This document shows positions 22,693-33,123 of a DNA stretch of 64,000 nt, piece after piece (positions within the stretch are counted from its first letter, which is position 1; each line of letters starts with the position of its first letter). The DNA comes from Cubamyces lactineus (Eukaryota; Basidiomycota; Agaricomycetes; Polyporales; Polyporaceae): contig JACDTU010000001.1 in NCBI GenBank assembly GCA_022376465.1, positions 1,488,001-1,552,000 on the forward strand, in the 5' to 3' direction. The notes beneath the pieces were generated by a model. The model ran no database searches. It saw only the letters and a list, made by a program, of their open reading frames with translations, and was not told the origin of the DNA. Position numbers and translations under genes: made by a program.

Positions 22693-23026
22693 GGTCATCC
22701 TGACATCCAAAGTCTACGAGATCCTCAAAGAGACTCCCTTGGTGTACTGCCCGAATCTCAGTGCTAGGTTAGGGAATCAGATATGGTTCAAACGATAAGA
22801 CCTGCAGGAGGTCTTCAGCTTCAAAATCCGGGGAGCGTACAACTTCATGGCCAGCCTCACGGAGGAGGAGCGACGGTAGGGCGTAGTAACTTGCAGCACG
22901 GGTTAGTGTGCGTACTTGCGAAATCCGCTCATGGGAACGTCGCTAATGCCCACTGTGTGGATTGAACGGTGACTTCGGACGCTCCCTACAGGTAATCATG
23001 CTCAGGGCGTCGCCCTATCGGTCATC
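22693..23026 (+). repeat. 7-bp direct duplication flanking the inserted fragment
   Basis: GGTCATC occurs at 22693-22699 and again at 23020-23026, exactly at the two edges of the foreign segment. The living MFS gene has the corresponding site once (GGTCTTCTCGG...). A duplicated edge of this kind fits a staggered break filled by foreign DNA. No terminal inverted repeats are seen at the ends of the insert. Confidence 0.6.
22700..23019 (+). pseudogene. Captured fragment of a threonine deaminase gene
   Basis: A piece of a biosynthetic threonine dehydratase (Ilv1-type, PLP enzyme making 2-oxobutanoate for isoleucine). It reads SKVYEILKETPLVYCPNLSA, then GNQIWFKR, stop, DLQE, FSFKIRGAYNFMASLTEEER, a second stop, VVTCSTG and, after an intron, NHAQGVALS. 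The lysine of FSFK is the family's PLP Schiff-base residue. The reading frame has two in-frame stops (22799-22801 and 22877-22879). The intron at 22902-22991 is still present with GT and AG ends, so the source was genomic DNA and not a reverse-transcribed message. The fragment covers about 77 codons near the N-terminus of the family. No intact parent gene is in the window. Confidence 0.85.
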
Positions 23027-23465
23027 TCAGGCTCACACTATCAATGATCGGTTTTGGTCTGTCTCGACAGTATTGGGCCGACATCCTGAGTCGGTGCGCA
23101 GAAGGCGCGCTGAATGGGAACATCGGCGTCACAAAGAGCATGATGGCGGAGATCACAGACCACACGAATCGCGCGAGGGGGTTCGCGTTCATGCCCATGA
23201 TCTGGTCCTTAGGCTCGACGCTTGGGTGCGTCCATGTGCATCGAGATAGCAATGCGTGTGCGAAAACTCACTACTGCATAGGCCTATGATTGGAGGGATT
23301 TTTGCGACGCCAGCTGCACGCTGGCCTGGGTTCCGCGGCTCGACGTTTTGGACGACCCATCCGTACTCCTCGCCATGCATCATAGCCGCATGTACCCCCA
23401 TCAGTCAGCGTTTGCCTTCGTGGATATGAAGGAGGTAAGCTGGCGATTGGCCGGTCGGTTCGCAG

Positions 23466-24344
23466 GTCGGTGCTGCGCGTTATGTCTCTGCCCACATCTC
23501 GCAGACGTAACTTGCCCCGCGTCGTTCCTCCATAGAGGCCAAATCTGAGACGCATAGACTAGACTCCGGATAGAGCTACCCTTCCGGGGCGCTGCAGGCG
23601 GCATGGTGTAACCAACGTGGCTTTTCTTGACAGTGCTATTCTGGCAGCCAATCGATCATAAGCTCTGATATGACTCCACGCATATCGTTGACTTGTGGAT
23701 GGCTCGCTCTAGATCCGACCCGAGGCGTTGACCTTCTTGAGCCTTGAATGAACTATCCAGAGACTGTGCGACCTAGATCACCAGCAGCCTAAAGATCCCT
23801 GTAGTAGGCTGTAAGCCTATGCGTGAACGACGCTGAATCGCACTGCCTCCAAATTGTTCTTCTGAGTCAACGGAGAACGCGAACCATATAAGGGAGGGAA
23901 AACGAGTACCGGCCTTCAGCTGGGCGAATCATAGATGTCGCAGACCTGGAAAGAAATCCAGCCACCCGAGAATACGATGGCACGTGCACGCAAGGCAAGC
24001 ATATCGCATACCGCATATCGCATATCGCATACCACATATCGCATATCACATACTACATATGCATACGTCTCGGCATAAGAGGGAAAACGTACAAATCACA
24101 GAACTGTTGATAAGGCGGGTGGGTGGACTTCAATAGTACAGCATCGCAAATATTCTACCTGACACTAAGTACGCCCAAGCTACGGCCCAAAAGTTAGATG
24201 AACACATTTTGGACATAGCTATGGCCGGAAAAGCATCAAAATTGCGACACTGTTAAGATGATATTCCGGAGGTGTTGATTAGTTTGAGACGTAATTCGCA
24301 CCACCATCAATATACTCACCAGGAGCAACTAGGACCGTGGCGGC
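23466..24344. other. Gene-poor spacer
   Basis: No coding sequence recognised. It holds a short-period tandem array at 23999-24064 and otherwise mixed-composition DNA. Confidence 0.5.
23999..24064. repeat. Imperfect 7-bp tandem array (CATATCG/CATACCG)
   Basis: About nine imperfect copies of a CATAtCG-type heptamer in a row. Variants CATACCA, CATATCA and CATACTA appear towards the right end. Confidence 0.8.
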
Positions 24345-25184
24345 TCAAACACGAGGGGTCCGCTTGGTGAGCTTCCTCGGCGCCAAACGCCCTTCAACCG
24401 ACTCAGTGCGGTCGAGGTGGTGGGCCTTCGTAAGTCCCGCGGAAGAAGATAAGCCGGTCAAATCAGACTGGACCCTGTCGATGCCAGGAGGCATGGGGAA
24501 GTCGCTGGGGGAGACGGTGCCACTGGGACCACTGCTGGCAGTGGGAGTGGAATTATCGTAGTGAGTGTACCTACCCGACGACCCAGAGGCCGAGGACGTG
24601 GCGCCGGGACTGATCTGAGCGCGTTCCGGTGACCCGCCCAAGTAGAATTCCGCTGTCCTAGGGCGAAGCGGGGTAATGGTTCCTTGGGTGTGGGTGGTAC
24701 CGCCAGTGGCAGCGGAGGGGGCACCGCGAGCATACCCTGTGGGGCCGCCTTGAGGATACCCGGCTTGGGCGCCTTGAGGGTATCCGGCAGGGGTGCCTTG
24801 AGTATATCCAGCGCCTTGAGGATACCCGACGGGGGCGCCTTGCGGGTAACCGGTGTAGGCGCCTTGAGGGTATCCAGCGGGGGCGCCTTGAGGGTACCCA
24901 GCGGGAGTGCCTTGAGGGTACCCAGCGGGGACACCTTGAGAATATCCAGCGCCTTGAGGGTACCCGACGGGGGCGCCTTGTGGGTACCCAGCGGGGACGC
25001 CTTGAGGATACCCAGCGGGGGTCGCAGCTGCTCCTAGCTCTGATGTTGGGAATGGGAGTGGTTGACTGGAGGTGGTCGACGTACCTTGAAGCGCAGGGTT
25101 GCCCGATGCGCCACGGGTGGAAGGAGTTGGAACCCCCTGGGAAGAGCGGGAGGTCTGGTTGGTGTTGTTGTTGGTAGAAGACAT
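24345..25184 (-). CDS. GYPQG-repeat low-complexity protein, unknown function
   Basis: A single-exon frame of 279 residues starting MSSTNNNTNQ. Residues 55-155 are a tandem array of 7-8 residue units of the form PxGYPQGx, some shortened to GYSQG or GYTQG. The flanks are Ser/Thr/Gly/Pro-rich. The last 40 residues are different: SDFPMPPGIDRVQSDLTGL, then a basic end APRKLTKRTPRV. No signal peptide or membrane span. Tyr/Gln/Gly/Pro repeats of this kind occur in proteins that phase-separate or bind membranes and in some cytoplasmic tails; I do not recognise the protein. It stands alone in the gene-poor region. The long open frame and in-frame repeats support a real gene, but expression is not proven. 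Confidence 0.65.
   Translation of the reverse strand: MSSTNNNTNQTSRSSQGVPTPSTRGASGNPALQGTSTTSSQPLPFPTSELGAAATPAGYPQGVPAGYPQGAPVGYPQGAGYSQGVPAGYPQGTPAGYPQGAPAGYPQGAYTGYPQGAPVGYPQGAGYTQGTPAGYPQGAQAGYPQGGPTGYARGAPSAATGGTTHTQGTITPLRPRTAEFYLGGSPERAQISPGATSSASGSSGRYTHYDNSTPTASSGPSGTVSPSDFPMPPGIDRVQSDLTGLSSSAGLTKAHHLDRTESVEGRLAPRKLTKRTPRV
24723..25022 (-). repeat. Coding minisatellite, 21-24 bp units
   Basis: About 14 tandem units encode PxGYPQGx. Unit lengths are multiples of 3, so gain or loss of copies keeps the frame. Several neighbouring units are almost identical at DNA level, suggesting recent expansion. Confidence 0.85.
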
Positions 25185-27949
25185 AGCTGAGATTGCGAGA
25201 TGTAGGTTGGTTCCGAGACTGCAGGATTGTGTTGGAGGCGGAACCGTCCATAACTCTTCCTTTATATTCTTCCAAGGGCGTCTCTTCTGTGGTCCTACTA
25301 CTGAACAGACGAAGCACGGTTGTGCTTAGCGCAGGCCTGTTGCGTGGCCTCGGTCCCCAGTAAACCAAGGATGACAGAAACCGGCAGTGATGCCTGCCAA
25401 ATCGGTGAGTGTTCGATCGCATACTTCAAGGTGCACACCTCCTTCTCCACGTGTTACACGCGTAGCCGAGGATATGGGCGCACAGATTACTGAGGCTGAT
25501 GCGGAGTCGATAATAACTTCCCGCGGAGGATCTGTGCAAGCACAGTCCGGAATCGTACAGAGACGATCAAGGCACCATCCTTCCGACCAACACGCGGGTT
25601 CCAAATATCAGCAGCGTCTCGGAAAGGAAGGATATACAACGTCTGCGTCACCATGATCCGAGCCAGGCTCTGCCAGCACAGGTTTGTACCCAGCTCACTA
25701 CTTCGCATGCGGCCTCGTGGAAGCCTTGTCAGAAGATTTTTGGACCACATACGGCCGGCATCCATGGATCAGGCGATACGATCCAAAATTTAGAACAACA
25801 ATGAAGTTCAGTATGTTTCTCAAAACAGATATTGCATCAGCCCCTAGCTCCAGCTGCAAGATAGCAAAAAGCAAGACTCACAGGAACCCTTGCGTGATAA
25901 ATCTCACGTCGCGATACCCGCAGCCATTTGAAGCATGGCTGCAAGCGCGGCATACCTGGCGATAGGTGCTAGCTAGACGGTAATGGTATGCAGTAGTGAC
26001 ACTGCTCACGATGCTGGTAGGTCGCCGACCAGTGTCCTTCAGCCCTTCAGCACCATTCGGCGGCTCGTTCCGCATGAGGAATGTGTTGTCTGAGTCACCG
26101 TAGCTAACTGTATAAGGAACTGACAGTGGATCACTAACCAGGATGCAACGACTATGGTGGAACGCGACACGTTGTGTGTGGCCAAGTGTGGCCTAGCGCG
26201 GCATGAGTCCGGTGACGGCGTCCTCTATCAGGCCTCTACTGCTACGTGTTCTATGCTGCTTCATGATGGGGGCCCTTCCTAGTCCTTCCCACTGACCATC
26301 TCATCTCGATTGGAGAACATTTTCTGAACAGAAGGGGGCTGATCATTGCAATAGTATCGCCGCTGCAGGGCCGGTGACTCCGAGTCGCACGTCTAGACTC
26401 TAGATAGCATCCGGGTATTGTATATGTTGTTGATTCCGTCTGAGTCTGTAAACGGCACAAGACCCTAGTAGACCATGTACGGCGCGTGAGCCTAGGTGAC
26501 GAAATCCTGTAAGCGTCTCCTGGTCGTTTATTGCGACCGCCTTCTCTAGCGTCTCTGTCGTTGCCACAGGTAGGCTTGTGCAGAATGGTACTTTTTTGGG
26601 AGGTTCACTGAGGTGGTGTATGTTGTCATCGTTTGACCGTCGTGCTTTCCGTCCCTGGATTAGCTTCGATCGTTATTGTTTCCTTGCTTTTGTCCGGGCG
26701 TGGTACCTACCACAAGACATCGCGCACGCATCATGGCTTCGTCTTCTGATGTACTCGTCTACGTCCGTTTCAGTAAACTAGGTTCCCGGATGGAGCGAAA
26801 CTGAGTGGAACTGTGGGATGCCTATTATCGCTGAGCTCTAGTCAGCGCGAGTCCAATTTCTACACTGTAGTTTGCTATTTCATCGTCATCGACACATCGG
26901 TAAGGCCCGGGTCGGTGGCAGCAAAGGGCAGCAACCGTGATTAGGAAATCGTTCTGAGCGCTGAGGCTCGCCAGCGCCAGCGCCGCAAACACACAGAGAC
27001 AAACATGCGCCAACTGCCGAGTCGGACGTAAGAGGACGCAAGTTGCTGCTATTATGAATGAGTCATGACTACTGTGCACTGCGGTGCCTGGTGCTGCAGC
27101 ATCGAGGCAGACGTATGGCACACTGCAAACACATCTGGCTGTGCCTGAACATGTCGCTGAAACTCCGTCATGGTGGGCACGTTCATTTGCAAGAAGATAT
27201 CATGACACCTCCCCGGAGGCCCGTGAGTATTGGCAGGAAGCCTGTCGAACCGACGAAAGGCCTTGGCCAGGCAGGCATTAATGCATGTGCATCAGTGTCG
27301 CCTAGAACCTTGTTTCTCAGGACAACGTGCACTCACGCGGCTTTGGCTTCTAGGATCCTAGGGATGGGCGGTGCGCGCGTGTGGTATGATGTCGGCCGTT
27401 CGCGGTGGACCGTGGCATCGTGGCATCGTGACGTCCAGGAGCATAATTCGCGTGTATGAGCGGTAAGGACTACGCTGCGCTGCGGAACAAGTATACAACT
27501 AATTGAAGCCGGCGCCCTAGACTTATAGTCCGATTGTTCGACAGAGTTCGCGTCCTCAGAGTGGGGAGGAAAGATGTTGTGACATCAGCCCGCGTCTCTC
27601 CGAGAGCAGTACGTGTGTATGCGCTATGCATCCATCCGGCTATGTGCGGTTAATAGCGATCAGAGTGGGAGATCTTGCGTCCAAGCCCAAGCGGAATATA
27701 GGACATCATTTCGCAACCGAAGTTTCGGACCGCAAGGCACATCCGTAAGGCAAGAATTGCCAAGAACGCAACACCCTTGTTTAGTTTGAAGCCGATCTAC
27801 GCATATGAGTCAGAGTAGCCGCATGGTACTATGAACCCTTGAGCGGAGTTCATGCGGATCCTTGAGCCAGGGGCCTCCGGCGCTGTTGCTCTTTCTGACT
27901 TCTACTGTCGTTCTACTGTCGAGATTGCGCCAGGCGTCTGACTCGGCGC
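25185..27949. other. Gene-poor accessory region
   Basis: About 2.8 kb in which I find no gene, transposase or terminal repeats. The first 100 bp or so is the promoter of the GYPQG gene. Remaining open frames are short and lack conserved-looking segments. It may contain decayed remnants too old to recognise by eye. Confidence 0.45.
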
Positions 27950-28499
27950 CCACCATCAGGTACTTGGTTCGGAAGTCGCGAGAGATGTCGCGACGCACTT
28001 TCCTGTGAATCTCGGCGTGGTTTGATTCTCTGTCAACTCCCGCGGCCAGGGGCCACACTTCCTTGTGAGCGTCACCAATACGTCGGTCAAACTCAATGGA
28101 TCGTTTCAACGATGCACTCACTTCGTCACGATACTCGTCGGCGTTGCTGCGGCCAAGGCAGCCACCCCTGTTCTGAACGAATGAGTGTAGCTTCCGACGG
28201 ATAGCCATAGGAAGCATTTTAGATGCATGGTCGAAGTGGCGCCGCCCAGATGACCTGCGCCCTAGATCAGCCCACGTTAACACCCAGAGCACACTGAGAG
28301 GACATACAGTACCATCAGGGACAGCCGGGAAAAGCTAGTGGTCCCCTCCGATCTCCCACAAATCCACCACGACACGATCATCGTTCGCGGATGTGCAGTG
28401 GGGCTGGAAGATGATGCTATGCACATTGAGGATGGTGGTTTTGATACCTGTACAACCTTTCGCAATTCTCAGTCGAGCTTGGTATTCTCTGGGATCCAT
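27950..28499 (-). pseudogene. Broken PP2C-like gene, N-terminal fragment
   Basis: A third PP2C-family copy, read leftwards. MDPREYQARLRIAKG, then VHSIIFQPHCTSANDDR and VVDLWEIGG align with the N-terminus of the intact genes (VHSVSFQP, NQDHMV, KWVIGGQRW). A TAG stop falls where the others have the QRW tryptophan. A remnant intron with GT and AG ends follows at the same place as in the intact copies. After it GHLGG (DGHGG-like) is followed by a one-base frameshift into DHASKMLPMAIRRKLHSFV, matching HTIAMLPQRLQQALHRFV. Homology fades before the GDS motif. Clearly non-functional as a phosphatase. Confidence 0.7.
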
Positions 28500-28871
28500 C
28501 GCTGCAGTGCCGGGTGAGGTATATAGTAAACGAGTTGAAAGTAGCGCCACATTGCTAGTCGCATGCTCATACTAGCCCGTCCCTCAGCGCCCAAGGTACG
28601 GGCCCCATGTTCTCATCAAATTCCCATCTGACCAGAGAAGTCTGGAGTCGATCGAACTCTTGTGTACATTGAGGCCGTTCTGCAGGGGGATAATCATGGA
28701 GGGGGTTATATCTGTCAGCCATGGAATACAGAGAGTGCCGATCAAAATCCTCGAAAGAATGCAAATCGATAAACCTTTTGATCCAAACTTTACAATGGTC
28801 ACAACGTTGAAAGCGCCGCCAAGCGACTAAGAGCATACTGTTACGCAAATGTCCACATCCTATGCAACCTG
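28500..28871. other. Intergenic
   Basis: Holds the 3' UTR of the Rsm1-like gene and the promoter side of the broken PP2C copy. No gene seen. Confidence 0.45.
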
Positions 28872-30949
28872 TCAACCGAGCAGACCCTTGACGTATCTCA
28901 ACAGATCCTTCCCCTGTAAGCAGCTTTGTTGAAACGGCAATTTCTCGACGCACGAACGGGAACATGAAGAACATACCCCATGACTCTTCACTCCAGCTAC
29001 CATCGCCTCGATCGGGTCCGGCTGCGCCTCCTCCCCGTCTCCTGTGGCTTCTGCAATAGGCTCTCCAATACGTCCACTAGGCACACGGTTCAGGCCGAGC
29101 CGCTGGCGCTGCAGCGTCCCATATCGCTGAACGACTGTCATGACAGCCCTCCAGCCCTCCATCGCGTTCGGCTGTGCATTGAGCTGTGTCGTCGAGGTGT
29201 TGGTATTCGCCAACGAAGCCAGTGATGGAGATCGCTCGTGCCCCTTTTGCTGCGAAGATGCTGCCGGTGGTGGCGTGGGCAGGGACGGAACGGCGGTTGA
29301 CCGGACGACGTAAGGGCAGTACGGTCGGTGCTCGCGCAGGATATCGAGGGGCCGTTGTGGCTGTTTCTTCGCTGTGCTGCTTGTCGCACCACTGTCAGAG
29401 CCGTCACCAGTCATTGGATCGTCCTCTTCGGGCCGTGGCGGCAGGAAAGCCCATAGACCTACTCTCCGTTGGCACAAAGAGCAGTGCAGAAGCGTAGTAT
29501 CAGCCCGGGGGGTACTGGGCGCGGAGAACTGGGAGTGCAGCGAGGTCGTAGACTGCATACGAAGGGGGGGTCGAGGCGTGCTCGGCGTAGGTGTGCCATC
29601 TCTCGCAACGGACGACGCACGAGAGGGTGTTCCCCGTGCAGGTGTTCCTGGGACCACTGATCCGGCCCGAGAGACCGTGGGGCTGCTCGTCTGTTCTTGT
29701 GTCGGTGCAGGAGGAAGAATTGACCAGCCGAAGAGGGCTGTGAGAACCGCAGTTTCAGATGGTTCTCGACGAGCTGGAGACGGTGTAGGGGTGGATTCTC
29801 GTCGTGGTGTCGAGGGTGATTCGCTCTCCAAGATGGTTGATGATGGCAGAGCGACCGAAGATATGATGCTGGTCACTGACTGAACCTGTCCTGCGGTCTG
29901 TACGATCCCAGTCAGACTATGTCGAGAGTTGCAAGAGGACGGCCCGTACCAGAGGGTGCTTTACTTCAACACCTTGCATGACGTTGTCAAGAATGACCGC
30001 GCGACTCTTGATGTCACGTATTGTAGCGAGGGGGGCTTGCAGAGGGATGTGATAAATCGAGTCTACGAGGGCCCAATGAGTGTAGGGAGCACCTAGAGGT
30101 ACAAACGACGTACCATCGCATTGACGTGCCTTCCAGGGGCAGCCATCTTTGTGCGCTTCCACCAGCTGAGCGCGTTGTTTCTCAACGAGGGCATTTGCTA
30201 TGGCCAGGCTAGATGTCAGTACAAACCTACCTCCTTCGTTACCCTACATACCAGCTTCACGGGTCATGCCAGTCCTGTTCGCAACAACCCATGAAACGTT
30301 GCAGATTCCGCACACGAGACGGTCCTTGCCATCGTTGACCCATCCACATTTGGCGGCTGCGACCGCATCAATCGCTGCAGGCTTATTACCGTATGTGGCG
30401 AGCTTGTAGGTGGAAAGGCGGGCGAGAAACGAGGCGATCGAAGAAGGTCGGTACTCGCTGGTGGACTGGGAGGCTTTCAATGGTGTCTTCGTGATCTGTC
30501 CGAGGCGGAAAGGGAGACCTTTGCTGGTGCGCGAAGCAGTGCGGGCCACGATAGCAGCTAGGCGAGGAGCCGTCTTCGATAGCTTATCTAAGTCACTGAT
30601 TGGCGTTGATCTGCCAATGCCAATAAGACCCATATTCCATATCGCAAACGTTGGAACGTACGGTTTTGCATCCTTCTTGATACCGTACTTGGCCAGAGTG
30701 GCGTATATGGAACGTGCAGTGCGTAGTCTCTTGGGTGGTGGGGGTCGAGCGAGGGTGGGGGTAGTAGGGCCTACTGCTTCATCCAGGGTTTGAAGAGCAT
30801 CCTCAAGTTTGCGCTGCGGTTGCGTGTCAGTCCACGTTGGCGAGAGAGGTTCGCGAGGTAGCACAGACTTTGAGGCTCTTCTCCGAGGATTGAGACGACA
30901 CGCTTGTGGGAACAATAGGAACGGGCTGAGAAACGGACTGCTCAGCCAT
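28872..30949 (-). CDS. C3HC zinc finger protein, Rsm1/NIPA-like
   Basis: A 574-residue protein of the ZC3HC1 (NIPA) family; the fission yeast relative Rsm1 acts in mRNA export and the vertebrate one at the nuclear basket. Exons: 30949-30869, 30813-30662, 30595-30252, 30197-30114, 30062-29950, 29885-28977, 28913-28872. The N-terminus (MAEQSVSQ) leads to RKLEDALQTLDEA. The first C3HC finger is CGWVND...LVCGIC followed by EAHKDGCPW. The second half has the related HCSLCQRRVGLWAF and REHRPYCPYV. Between them is a long Ser/Thr/Pro-rich linker. The last exon encodes GKDLLRYVKGLLG. It shares a 348-bp divergent promoter with the Env7 kinase. Confidence 0.85.
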
Positions 30950-31297
30950 TGTGATCGCCTCAAGCTATTCTCGTCAAGCCCGAATGCAAGGAGGCTGTTT
31001 CCACGTCCGTGAAGCGGAGAGAGGGCTGGGAGAGAGGGGTGGTGGTGGTGGAGAGGAAGAGAGGCCGAGTGAGGCTCGTCGCGCGGCTGTGGCGAACACG
31101 GCCAGCCACGCGTCATGAAGCGCCCGACCCGCGTCGGCCGGGCCGGGGATTGGGAGAGGCACTTGCACTGGCAACGCCGCCCAACGCTGTGCGAACGAGC
31201 ACAGACCGTGTCTCTCCTTTCCGCCACGCGCAGTTTGTTATTTCCTCCTTCTCTTCCTCCCGCCACGTCTTGCTTCTCTCGCGCATACTCTCTCTGC
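30950..31297. promoter_or_regulatory. Divergent promoter, Rsm1-like / Env7 kinase
   Basis: 348 bp between two start codons facing away from each other. It must drive both genes unless UTRs overlap. It holds CT/GA-rich tracts on both sides and no TATA box that I can see. Confidence 0.6.
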
Positions 31298-33123
31298 ATG
31301 TCGCTCCCACCGCAGCTGTTGCACACGCTCGAGGGGCTCAAGTTCCAGGTCAAGGACGCGTTCTGGGCACTTTCATCATGTATATGCCAGCAGTCAGCCA
31401 AGGTCAAAATTAACGGCCGGACTTGTGAGAGAATACACCTACGGTACATTCCCCGGTGCTGATTTCTGGCCGAAATATCACAGTCAAGATTATCCGAGTA
31501 CTGGGCGAAGGCGGTTTCTCCTTCGTGTACCTCGCTCAAGATGAGCACAGCGGGGTACGCACTAGCGCCGATCGCTGCGCCTATACTTCCTATTAATAAC
31601 GTCGCGCTCTGCAGAGGCAATTTGCTTTGAAGAAAATCCGTTGCCCAAGCGGGAGCGAAGATGTGAGGCAGGCTATGCGCGAGGTGGAAGCGTACAGGCG
31701 ATTCAAGTGAGTTGCTACTTCCTGCCCAAACAGTACGCGCATTCTGATGGCCGCTATAGACATCCAAACATCATTCGGATATTGGTCAGTGCAATGAACA
31801 TCTCTGCTCAGATCTACTAGTCTAAACGCGATCGTAGGATTCTGCAGTTGTGCAAGACCCCAACGGTGACGGACAGATAGTTTACTTGTTCCTCCCCCTG
31901 TACAAGGTACGTCTGGGCTAGAAATCTCTACCGTAAGCACAGGGCTCACACCCTGCTGTATACAGCGAGGCAACCTCCAGGATGCCATAAACGCCAATGC
32001 TATCAACAACACCCACTTCTCTGAGCGCGAGATGCTGCATTACTTCAAAGGTACATGCGAGGCCATCCGCGCCATGCATGACTACCGTGCACCCGTCGGG
32101 TCAAAGTCCGATGCGTTCGCCTCGCGTGCAGCCGCAAACCAGCCCTCATCATCTTCCGCACCTCGCCTAAGTGGCGAGCGCCGCCGCTCACATTCAGATG
32201 ACGATGACGAGGATGACGAGATGTTTCCTCATCCAGAAGGCGACGCAGAGGGTGGCTACTCGTATCATGGTCCAGGCAGCGGTGCAAACGTGCCCTTGAT
32301 GTCGAAGAACAGGTCACAAGATAATGAGATGGTCTTTGACGGTGACGAGGAGCTGGCGCGGTTACAGCACGAGGGTGCCAATGGCCACGCAGGTTCCGGA
32401 CAGACGGAGCTTGTTCCTTACGCGCACAGGGACTTGAAGCCTGGGTAGGTATCGCATCAAGTCCTCTCCAAAAGTATCAGTGCTTAACAGACATGCAGAA
32501 ACATCATGATATCGGACGACAACCAGCCGATCCTGATGGACTTTGGAAGCACAATGAAAGCCCGCATTAAGATTGAGAATCGTTCCCAAGCGCTGTTGCA
32601 ACAGGTACAACGTGATATTCACCGTGCCAATAGACTGTGCCACTGATCCATATCTCGATATCTCGTGTAGGATATCGCGGCTGAGCAAAGTACGATGGCA
32701 TATCGTGCACCGGAACTATTCGATGTCAAAACCGGTACCACGCTTGACGAGAAAGTTGATATCTGGGTACGTCGCTCCCGTGCCTGCTGTATCCGGAGCA
32801 GAACCTCATCGGTGCTGTATTAGTCCCTCGGTTGCACACTCTACGCTCTTGCCTACTCCCACTCTCCTTTCGAGAACCTGCAGACGACTGAACAGGGCGG
32901 CTCAATAGCTATGGCGGTCATGGGCGCACAATACAAGCATCCGAATTCAGCATACTCCCAAGGTCTCAAGAACCTCATCGACAGCATGCTGAAAGTGAAT
33001 CCCAATGACCGTCCTGATATTCACGAGGTGAGGAAACATCCAAGCTTCGCACTGCGGATAACTTACTCAACTGGGGCGCAGGTCATACGGATGACAGACC
33101 AGGTCTTGCAGAGCCTGCGATGA
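31298..33123 (+). CDS. ENV7: Serine/threonine kinase, Env7/STK16 (NAK family)
   Basis: A 436-residue kinase of the NAK family, orthologous to Env7/STK16, which act at vacuolar and Golgi membranes. Exons: 31298-31424, 31484-31554, 31615-31706, 31760-31784, 31838-31906, 31966-32444, 32499-32604, 32671-32766, 32824-33027, 33082-33123. The glycine loop is GEGGFSFVY, the ATP lysine lies in FALKKIRC, then HRDLKPGNIM, DFGS and AYRAPELF. Cysteines 28 and 30 (SSCICQQ) sit where relatives are palmitoylated, so membrane anchoring is likely. An acidic, Ser-rich insert of roughly 110 residues lies just before the HRD motif. The 25-nt exon 4 encodes HPNIIRIL. The family call is strong; the orthologue name is by architecture. 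Confidence 0.92.

Larger units (their letters stand above)
22171..23465 (+). pseudogene. Dead, truncated copy of the MFS transporter gene
   Basis: An inverted copy of the gene at 14298-16236, covering its exons 1 to 3 and the start of intron 3; exons 4 and 5 are missing. It opens with an ATG matching the living start (MEKS against MGKS, then DNIGA in both). Lesions seen: an early in-frame stop in the divergent N-terminus, a TAC-to-TAA change in the TM1 region at 22450-22452, an insertion that shifts frame at motif A (around 22650), and a 327-bp insertion at 22700-23026. The stretch 23082-23269 is almost identical to the living gene, intron included, while flanking parts are clearly diverged. 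Homology ends at GGTTCGCAG near 23465. Confidence 0.85.

Noticed and set aside
22171..23465. Pseudogene read as a living second MFS transporter
   Set aside because: In-frame stops, a frameshift, a foreign insertion and loss of exons 4-5 rule out a functional carrier.
25185..27949. Possible transposon in the gene-poor stretch
   Set aside because: No transposase, reverse transcriptase, long terminal repeats or inverted repeats could be seen by eye.
30950..31767. 507-codon minus frame running through the Rsm1 exons into the divergent kinase gene
   Set aside because: The part beyond 30949 overlaps the kinase promoter and exons antisense; the Rsm1 model needs introns that this frame reads through.
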